A stretch of 11,050 nt of DNA from CAYUHJ01 sp964444365 (lineage in GTDB: Bacteria; Planctomycetota; Planctomycetia; Gemmatales; Gemmataceae). Location of the stretch: NCBI GenBank assembly GCA_964444365.1, contig CAYUHJ010000208.1, positions 1 to 11,050 of the forward strand. The letters are read 5' to 3'. Shown one piece after another: positions 5,818 to 11,050 of this stretch. Position 1 is the first letter of the stretch, and each line of letters begins with the position of its first letter. A program made the translations under genes and the position numbers. Under the pieces are notes generated by a model. The model did no database searches. It was given only the letters and a program-made list of their open reading frames with translations, and was not told the DNA's origin.

Positions 5818-8800
5818 ATGCCCCTGACCTGCCCCCGCTGCCTCCGCGACCTGTCCGGGTCCGCCTCCGACCCCGGCGGCCCGCCGTCGTTTTGCATGTA
5901 CTGCGGCCAGCGGCTCCGCGGGTCGTCCGGGTGGACGCAGACCGTCAAGCCGGACGACCCGCTCGGCCAGGCCGACGTCCACACCCGCACGTTCGAGGTC
6001 ACCCCGGAGGTCGACCCGCCGTCCGCGACGCACTTCGCCCCGCCGACGGAAATCGCCGGCTACCGGATCGTCCGGTTCCTCGGGGCCGGCGGGATGGGGG
6101 CGGTGTACGAGGCGGAAGCCGCCACCGGCCAGCGGGTCGCGATCAAGCTGCTGTCCGCCCGGCTGACCGGGAACGCCGCGTCCGTGGAGCGGTTCCGCCA
6201 GGAAGGCCGCGTCGCCAGTCAGATCACCCACCCCCGCTGCGTGTTCGTGATGCGGGCCGACACCGACGCCGGCCGGCCGTACATCGTCATGGAACTGATG
6301 CCCGGCACCACGCTGAAGGACATGGTCGACGAGAGGGGACCGCTCCCCCCGGCGGACGCGATCGCCCGGATCCTCGACGTGATCGACGGCCTCGGCGAAG
6401 CCCACCGGCTCGGGGTCATCCACCGCGACGTGAAGCCGTCCAACTGCTTCCTGACCGCCGACGACCGCGTCAAGGTCGGGGACTTCGGCCTGTCGAAGTC
6501 CCTCGGGGTCAGCGAAGGCGGCCGGCACCTGACGCAGACCGGCGCGTTCCTCGGCACGGTCCTGTTCGCCAGCCCCGAGCAGATCCGCGGCGAGCAGGTG
6601 GGCTACGACTCGGACGTGTACGCCGTCGCCGGCACCCTCTACTACCTGCTGTCCGGGAAGGCCCCGTACCAGCACGAGAGCATGACCGCGGCGCTGGCGA
6701 AGGCGATCACGGAGCCCCCGCCGAACCTGCGGACGTACCGGCCCGACGTGCCCGCCGAGCTCGACGCGGCGGTGCTCAAGGGGCTGGAGCGGGACCGCGA
6801 CCGCCGGTGGCAGTCCCTCTCGGAGTTCGGCGACTCCCTCCGGGACCTGCTGCCGTCGAACAACCGCCCGGCCCGGCCGCGGGTGCTGGCGCTGGCGTAC
6901 CTGATCGACGTGGTGCTGCTCCAGTTCGTCCTCGTCCCGCTGGAACTCATTGTCACCAGCGGCGTGGCCGTCCACCCCTTCTCGGTCGGGTGGACGACGG
7001 TGTTCGTCGCGTTCGCCTACTTCGCCCCGGCGGAAGGGCTGTTCGGCACGACACTCGGGAAGAAGCTGCTCGGGCTGCGCGTGTCGAAGGTCGGCCAGAC
7101 CGGGCCGCCCGGCTTCCTGCGGGCGGCCCTCCGAACCACGGTGTTTCACGCGATCCTGTTCGGCGCGATCTTCGGCATCGGGGCGGTGCTCGGGACGGTC
7201 CCCGGTGTCGGGGTCGCGCTCGGGTTGACGACGCCGACCGGTGAGCGCGAGCTGTGGGGCGTCGTCGCCGGGCTCGGGGCGCTGGCGCTGGCACTTCAGG
7301 CGAGAAAATCGCGCGGGGGGTTCCGCGGGGTCCACGACGTGACCACCGGGTGCCACGTCACCCAGCGGCCGCTGCACGCGAAGCGGACCCGCCTGACGAG
7401 CCGGTTCCCGAACCCGATCGAGCGCGGGGTGCCCGCCCCGGTCCCGCTGCCGCCGTCGGTCGGCGGGTTCGCGGTGACGGGGAAGGTGTGCGACCTGCCG
7501 GACGGCGGCGAGGCGTGGGCGGCCGAGGACGTGGGGCTCGGCCGGCGGATGCTGATCCGCGTCTTCCCACCCGGTCAGACCCGGACCGCCGCCGAAACCG
7601 TCGCCGTCCGCCCGACCCGAATGCGGGCCGTCAGCCACGGGGCGCTGGTGTGGGCCGGGGCCGAACGCGCGTGGGCGGCCTACGTCGCCCCCTCCGGTTC
7701 GCCGCTCGTGGACCTCGTCACCCGGCCCGGCAAGCCCCTGTCGTGGGCCGACGCGCGGTCGATCATCGAGCAGGTCACGGACGAACTCGTCGCCGCCGAG
7801 GCGGACGGGTCCGGGGTCTGGCGGCCGACGACCGATCAGGTCTGGGTCGAGCCGGGCGGCCGCGTGCAACTGCTCGACTTCCCCATCCCCCCCGGTGCCG
7901 GCTGGCACGTCGACGGCGAGGCCCAGTTCCCCGAGCCCGGCCCGACGGACCCGCTCAAGTTCGTCCGCCAGGTGACGACGCTGGCCCTGGAAGGTGCGGC
8001 ACGGGTGGACGGCGGCCCGGTCCGCGCCCCGATCCCGCCGCACGCGTCCCGGGTGACGGCGAAGCTGTTCGACGACGGGTCCGGCGGGTACCCGACCCTG
8101 TCCACGTGGTGGCAAGACCTCGCCGAGACGCACTCGCACCCGGCCCAGGTGACGGCCGCCGGCCGGGCGGCCCACCTCGGGGTGCAGGCGGTGCTGCTCG
8201 CGTGGGGGGTGTCGCTGATGCTGACCGTCACCGGGCTGAACAACTTCGCGCGGGCGATGATGTCCGCCGCCTACGTCGCCCGGCCGACGCAGGTGGAAGC
8301 GGTGTTGAACGACCCCGACAAGGTGGCCGCGGTGCTCGACGCCGCCCGCGCGTTGCCCAAAGAACACGCACGGCTGCGGGCGAAGATCGAGGCCGCCCTC
8401 GCGCCGGGCCGGTTGCCGGAAACGATCGAGCGGCTGCACGCCCGGGTCGAACACCTGCAGGACGACGCGAAGGACCACCGGAGTTACCTCACCGCCCCGG
8501 AACAGGCCGCCCTCGACGGAATCACGTCGCAATTAGAGTTCGACGAACCGGACCTCACGGATCCGCAGTCCCCGTTCCTGCTCGCCGTCGCCCTGGAGGT
8601 CGCCGCCGCGGAGAACCCGGCCGCGGCCGCCAAGTCCGAGGACGGCGAGAGGTTCGTCTTCCCGCTGTCGGCCGCGGTGCTGCTCCTCGTCCCGCTCGGG
8701 TGGGCCGGGTTCGCGTTCCTCTTCCGCGGCGGGCTGGCGTTCTTGCTGGCCGGCATCACGCTGGTGAAGGCCGACGGCCGCCGCGCCGGCCGGTTCCGCT

Positions 8801-9015
8801 GTGCCGTGCGCGAACTGATCGTCTGGACGCCGCTGACGGGCGTGCTGCTGCTGACGCTGTGGGTGCAGTACGCCCACCCCGAGATGGTGCTGACGCGCAC
8901 CGTCCTCTGGCTGGTCGGCGTCGCGACGATCCCCCTCTACGTGGTGATCGCCCTCCGCGACCCGGTGCAACCGCCACAGGACCGCCTCGCGGGGACGTTC
9001 CTCGTCCCGGTGTAA
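5818..9015 (+). CDS. Membrane Ser/Thr kinase with tandem kinase-RDD and pseudokinase-RDD halves
   Basis: The 1065-residue product starts at an ATG that places a zinc ribbon at the N-terminus (Cys 5, 8, 26, 29); an upstream GTG at 5737 would add 27 residues with no motif. Kinase domain 1 (82-345) looks active: glycine loop GAGGMG (89-94), K110, probable helix-C E129, HRDVKPSN with D204, DFG (222-224), SPE (252-254) and D266. An RDD-type membrane domain follows (about 353-515) with several hydrophobic helices, GTTLGKKLLGLRV, and FRGVHDVTTG beginning at 502. Residues 549-771 repeat the kinase fold pattern in degenerate form: R581 replaces the ATP-binding Lys, WRP (668-670) replaces HRD, and DFP (687-689) replaces DFG. 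The C-terminal part has helices near 787-806, 946-970, 1000-1017 and 1024-1043 and ends in an RDD-like DRLAGTFLVP. Residues 807-945 are a soluble, charged segment. The kinase presumably phosphorylates Ser/Thr at the membrane; the signal and targets are unknown. The gene is followed 12 bases later by a membrane-protein gene. Confidence 0.93.
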   Translation: MPLTCPRCLRDLSGSASDPGGPPSFCMYCGQRLRGSSGWTQTVKPDDPLGQADVHTRTFEVTPEVDPPSATHFAPPTEIAGYRIVRFLGAGGMGAVYEAEAATGQRVAIKLLSARLTGNAASVERFRQEGRVASQITHPRCVFVMRADTDAGRPYIVMELMPGTTLKDMVDERGPLPPADAIARILDVIDGLGEAHRLGVIHRDVKPSNCFLTADDRVKVGDFGLSKSLGVSEGGRHLTQTGAFLGTVLFASPEQIRGEQVGYDSDVYAVAGTLYYLLSGKAPYQHESMTAALAKAITEPPPNLRTYRPDVPAELDAAVLKGLERDRDRRWQSLSEFGDSLRDLLPSNNRPARPRVLALAYLIDVVLLQFVLVPLELIVTSGVAVHPFSVGWTTVFVAFAYFAPAEGLFGTTLGKKLLGLRVSKVGQTGPPGFLRAALRTTVFHAILFGAIFGIGAVLGTVPGVGVALGLTTPTGERELWGVVAGLGALALALQARKSRGGFRGVHDVTTGCHVTQRPLHAKRTRLTSRFPNPIERGVPAPVPLPPSVGGFAVTGKVCDLPDGGEAWAAEDVGLGRRMLIRVFPPGQTRTAAETVAVRPTRMRAVSHGALVWAGAERAWAAYVAPSGSPLVDLVTRPGKPLSWADARSIIEQVTDELVAAEADGSGVWRPTTDQVWVEPGGRVQLLDFPIPPGAGWHVDGEAQFPEPGPTDPLKFVRQVTTLALEGAARVDGGPVRAPIPPHASRVTAKLFDDGSGGYPTLSTWWQDLAETHSHPAQVTAAGRAAHLGVQAVLLAWGVSLMLTVTGLNNFARAMMSAAYVARPTQVEAVLNDPDKVAAVLDAARALPKEHARLRAKIEAALAPGRLPETIERLHARVEHLQDDAKDHRSYLTAPEQAALDGITSQLEFDEPDLTDPQSPFLLAVALEVAAAENPAAAAKSEDGERFVFPLSAAVLLLVPLGWAGFAFLFRGGLAFLLAGITLVKADGRRAGRFRCAVRELIVWTPLTGVLLLTLWVQYAHPEMVLTRTVLWLVGVATIPLYVVIALRDPVQPPQDRLAGTFLVPV

Positions 9016-9027
9016 GGGGAGGGGACG

Positions 9028-9516
9028 ATGAGCGAAGAACGCACCGAGTTCGGACACCGCGCGCAGGTGTGGGCCGGTGTGGTGTTGATGAATGTGTTCC
9101 TCCCCGGCTGTCTCGGTGCCGCGACTGCCAACAACGGTACCGTATTCAGTTGGCTCGGAATGCTGCTCGGAGTAGGGATTCTCTGGTCGGTCGGACTTGT
9201 CGCGTGTGGTACTGGCGGTCGGCTCTACGACGTGCTGATCGCGGGGGGAATTGGGACCGGGTTTTTGCAGTTCTTCCCGCCCTTGCACATCATCATCGGT
9301 GTCGTCGCGTTCGTGACCTGGAACGTCTTCACTGGTGAAGACCTCGTCGTGAACGGCCTTCCCGACCGCGGCCCCGCGTGGTCCGCGTTCCGCTGCCTGG
9401 TGCTGACGCTGCTCACCGGGCAAATCCTCCTCTTCGTCGCGGTCGTGCTCGGGTTCGCCGTGCGGTGGGTTCACCCGAAGTCGCCGCCGTCACCGAACGA
9501 CTCATTTCCCGACTGA
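9028..9516 (+). CDS. Small multi-pass membrane protein, unknown family
   Basis: I do not recognise this 162-residue protein. Hydrophobic segments near 13-32, 40-62, 67-101 (one or two passes) and 120-146 predict four or five membrane helices, with a short charged N-terminus and a Pro/Ser/Asp C-terminal tail after 148. The start is supported by GGAGG (9018-9022), five bases upstream. It begins 12 bases after the kinase stop on the same strand, so the two are very likely co-transcribed and the protein may act with the kinase. Codon use differs from its neighbour: by hand count about 26 of 100 codons between 9061 and 9360 end in A or T, against 1 of 20 in a kinase stretch (6061-6120). This suggests relaxed codon selection or a different origin. 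The LPGC at 25-28 resembles a lipobox, but the many later helices make a lipoprotein unlikely. It converges on the CIA30 gene with a 30-base gap and no obvious terminator. Confidence 0.78.
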   Translation: MSEERTEFGHRAQVWAGVVLMNVFLPGCLGAATANNGTVFSWLGMLLGVGILWSVGLVACGTGGRLYDVLIAGGIGTGFLQFFPPLHIIIGVVAFVTWNVFTGEDLVVNGLPDRGPAWSAFRCLVLTLLTGQILLFVAVVLGFAVRWVHPKSPPSPNDSFPD

Positions 9517-9546
9517 CCGGCTGTTCTCCCGGAACCACCGGCTCGG

Positions 9547-10068
9547 TCACGCCCCCGCCCGCTCCACCCGGACCCACTCGACCTCCAGGGCGAACGGCCC
9601 GGCCCGCTTGTCGCCCAGCAGGAAGCCGAGGGCGTGGACTTCCGGCGGGTCGAGGGGCTCCGCGTTCGTGACCGGCCGGCCGAAGTGGGTCGCCGCGAAC
9701 CCGTCGAGGGGCAACCGGACCACGGCCCACTCGTCCATCGTCGTCGGGAGCGCCGCACGATAAGAGAACGCGGTCAGCGGCCGCGGAACGTACAGGTTCA
9801 CCGAGTAGACCCGCCCGTCGCCGCGGACGCGGAGGACCAGCACGTCCCCCTTTTCCAGTCCCATCGCCCGCGGCCGGGACCGGACCGAGGCGAAGCCGCC
9901 GTTGTTCGCCAGGGACAGCGTGCCGAAAAACTCCAGGGTGTGCCGGTCGGTGACGCGGAACCGGCCGTCCGAGCCGCCGCCCATCACCCCGTCGTTGACC
10001 GCCCGCCAGTCGGACGCGGCAGCGGGGTGGGCGAAGTCGAACAGCGGACGTGTCGCGGGTCCAGTCAT
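9547..10068 (-). CDS. CIA30 family protein
   Basis: The product is 173 residues. I place the start at the ATG read from 10068 because the open frame upstream of it overlaps the preceding gene in another frame and is a GC-rich artefact. CIA30-type motifs are a Trp at 21 followed by VNDGVMGG (24-31) with a Ser at 33, then a strand leading into LSLANNGGFASVRS (51-64), and later RLPLDGF (118-124). The family is named after a complex I assembly factor of mitochondria and adopts a galactose-binding-like beta-sandwich. Bacterial members are common, and their role is not established, so no complex I function should be inferred. There is no signal peptide, so it is probably cytoplasmic. The gene begins 14 bases after the stop of the 145-residue Cys-motif gene and is probably translated from the same mRNA. 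No Shine-Dalgarno sequence is visible. Confidence 0.87.
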   Translation of the reverse strand: MTGPATRPLFDFAHPAAASDWRAVNDGVMGGGSDGRFRVTDRHTLEFFGTLSLANNGGFASVRSRPRAMGLEKGDVLVLRVRGDGRVYSVNLYVPRPLTAFSYRAALPTTMDEWAVVRLPLDGFAATHFGRPVTNAEPLDPPEVHALGFLLGDKRAGPFALEVEWVRVERAGA

Positions 10069-10082
10069 GGCGGGGTCGGCAG

Positions 10083-10520
10083 TCACGCCCCTCGGTCCGG
10101 TCTGGCGACGAACCCTTCCCCCGCCCTCACCACGATCGGCTCGGCGAGGTCCACCCAGCCGCCCTCCCCCACGGTCGCCGACCGCAGCAACCCGGCGGGC
10201 TGCCCGGTCGCCGGGTCGATCCGGAAGACCTGGACGCCTCGCCCGGCCGGGACGCCCTCCAGGTGGAACCGGGGGATGATCCGGTCGTCGGCGAACCGAA
10301 AGGTGAATAGCGGATCGCGGAACAGCGGCACCACGGCAGACCTTTGGGTTTCCCCGTCGGCGGCACCCCTGGGGCGGTACCCGGAACACCGCCCGACCGG
10401 TTGCGGCGGATACTTCGGGTACGCGGCGTCCGTCAGCGACAGCCCGCACAACAGGAACCGGGATCTCGGTGTGCGGACCTCCCGGACGTGCCCGCAGGTG
10501 TCGCACAGGCTCGGTCGCAT
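10083..10520 (-). CDS. Conserved hypothetical protein with N-terminal four-Cys motif
   Basis: The product is 145 residues with a standard ATG start. The N-terminal 48 residues contain Cys at 6, 9, 25 and 45 (CDTC, then FLLC, then a PKYPPQP segment and RCSGY), which looks like a small metal-binding module, zinc or possibly iron-sulfur. After a short linker (49-67), residues 68-145 are strand-rich and contain RFHLEGVPAGRGVQVF (84-99), a GEGGWVDL run (118-125) and a C-terminal VVRAGEGFVARP. The pattern is familiar to me as a planctomycete hypothetical, but I know no function. The two halves may be a fusion of separate modules. It is the middle gene of a minus-strand block: 52 bases follow the membrane protein gene upstream, and 14 bases precede the CIA30 gene. 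No strong ribosome binding site is seen, only a G-run (GGGGG) about 11 bases before the start. Confidence 0.75.
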   Translation of the reverse strand: MRPSLCDTCGHVREVRTPRSRFLLCGLSLTDAAYPKYPPQPVGRCSGYRPRGAADGETQRSAVVPLFRDPLFTFRFADDRIIPRFHLEGVPAGRGVQVFRIDPATGQPAGLLRSATVGEGGWVDLAEPIVVRAGEGFVARPDRGA

Positions 10521-10572
10521 CCGGTCCGATCCCCCACAAGTCTGAACGCTCGGGCTCTCGGGCGGTCGCGGC

Positions 10573-11050
10573 TCACTCCTCGTCGTATCCCATCAGTCCT
10601 TTGATGAGGCTGATGAGCCCGATGACAAACAGAACTGGCGGATAGAAAAACAGCCAACCGAAGTACAACCCGACGACGAGCCAGACGACCGCCCCGAGCA
10701 TCATGAACAGGCCGGCGACCACCCCGGCACTGATGCTCACGCCGCCGCCGGAGCTTTCGCTCGTGCGGTGCTTCTTCTTTTTCTTCTTCGGCTTCGCCGG
10801 GCGGTCGTCCTCCTCATCGTCGTCTGCCACGACCGGACGGGGGGCGGGTCTGTCGGCCCAGCGGCTCGCGCCCAGCTTCGACGCGGGAGGTGAGGCCACC
10901 GCCCGGACCGGGGCGGCCTTCGCCACGGGGAGCGGGTCGTCGACGACTTCGTATTCGTCCTCGTCCGGTTCCGCCGGCGGCGGGTTCGGGACGGTCAGCG
11001 GCCCGCCGCGACCGGTACACTTCGTCCTTTTGCCGGCGAAGCCGTCCGCG
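10573..11050 (-). CDS. Zinc-ribbon-like membrane protein, 5' end beyond the window
   Basis: The reading frame is open from the right window edge to the TGA at 10575-10573; the visible part is 158 residues and the start lies outside. The first visible residues, GFAGKRTKC followed by TGRGGPLTVP, match the second half of a planctomycete N-terminal zinc ribbon, but the position where the last Cys is expected carries Arg (codon CGC at 11010-11008). An acidic, Pro-rich linker follows, containing DEDEYE, then a basic run KPKKKKKKHR. The C-terminal 60 residues hold two strongly hydrophobic helices separated by WLFFYPP and end in GYDEE. The likely topology is a cytoplasmic ribbon and linker anchored by two C-terminal helices. 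A GTG at 10926 could be taken as a start but would discard the conserved ribbon. Function is unknown. It heads the minus-strand block that includes the Cys-motif and CIA30 genes. Confidence 0.72.
   Translation of the reverse strand, partial: ADGFAGKRTKCTGRGGPLTVPNPPPAEPDEDEYEVVDDPLPVAKAAPVRAVASPPASKLGASRWADRPAPRPVVADDDEEDDRPAKPKKKKKKHRTSESSGGGVSISAGVVAGLFMMLGAVVWLVVGLYFGWLFFYPPVLFVIGLISLIKGLMGYDEE

Noticed and set aside
5764..8532. A 922-codon open frame on the minus strand opposite the kinase gene
   Set aside because: The plus strand has kinase motifs throughout; the antisense product is Arg/Gly/His/Pro-rich with no recognisable domain.
9064..9111. Lipoprotein signal (LPGC) in the 162-residue membrane protein
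   Set aside because: Pro at -2 is atypical, and three or more later hydrophobic helices indicate an integral membrane protein.
7254..9338. A 694-codon plus-strand frame overlapping the kinase and the following gene
   Set aside because: It is out of frame with both supported genes and encodes Arg/Gly/Pro-rich sequence.
9547..10539. A 330-residue version of the CIA30 gene with a longer N-terminus
   Set aside because: The extra 157 residues overlap the Cys-motif gene in another frame and are low-complexity; the CIA30 motifs begin right after the ATG at 10068.

Overview
The window comes from a very GC-rich bacterium, most likely a planctomycete of the Gemmataceae (Gemmata-like). The reasons are near-exclusive G/C at third codon positions, a secreted protein with a TIGR03000-type domain, a TIGR03790-type protein, a Ser/Thr kinase joined to RDD membrane domains, and short palindromic repeats between genes. 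The lineage call is inference from gene content; no marker gene was compared.

Layout, left to right. 1-74 holds no gene but has a perfect 9-bp-stem hairpin. 75-1361 (-) is a secreted TIGR03790-family protein. It is divergent from a three-gene block on the + strand: riboflavin synthase alpha subunit (1486-2082), the 16S rRNA dimethyltransferase RsmA (2093-3088) and a DUF885 putative metallopeptidase (3142-4872). The DUF885 gene converges on a small secreted TIGR03000-like protein (5026-5616, -). The 3' ends of these two genes lie inside a 37-bp inverted repeat (4866-4902 / 4996-5032). A 201-bp divergent spacer then leads to the dominant gene, a 1065-residue membrane kinase (5818-9015, +), followed 12 nt later by a small multi-pass membrane protein (9028-9516, +). 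The right end is a minus-strand block: a zinc-ribbon/membrane protein cut by the window edge (10573-11050), a 145-residue Cys-motif protein (10083-10520) and a CIA30-family protein (9547-10068). No gene-free stretch exceeds about 200 bases.

The gene that most deserves attention is the kinase. I read it as zinc ribbon, active kinase, RDD membrane domain, degenerate second kinase, second RDD-like membrane domain, that is, an internal tandem duplication of a kinase-RDD unit in which the second kinase has lost its catalytic residues. An extra ~140-residue segment sits between membrane helices of the second half and may be a sensor. The adjoining membrane protein is a plausible partner. The other genes look like ordinary housekeeping or lineage-specific hypothetical genes. 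I saw no RNA gene, CRISPR array, insertion sequence, phage gene or defence locus.
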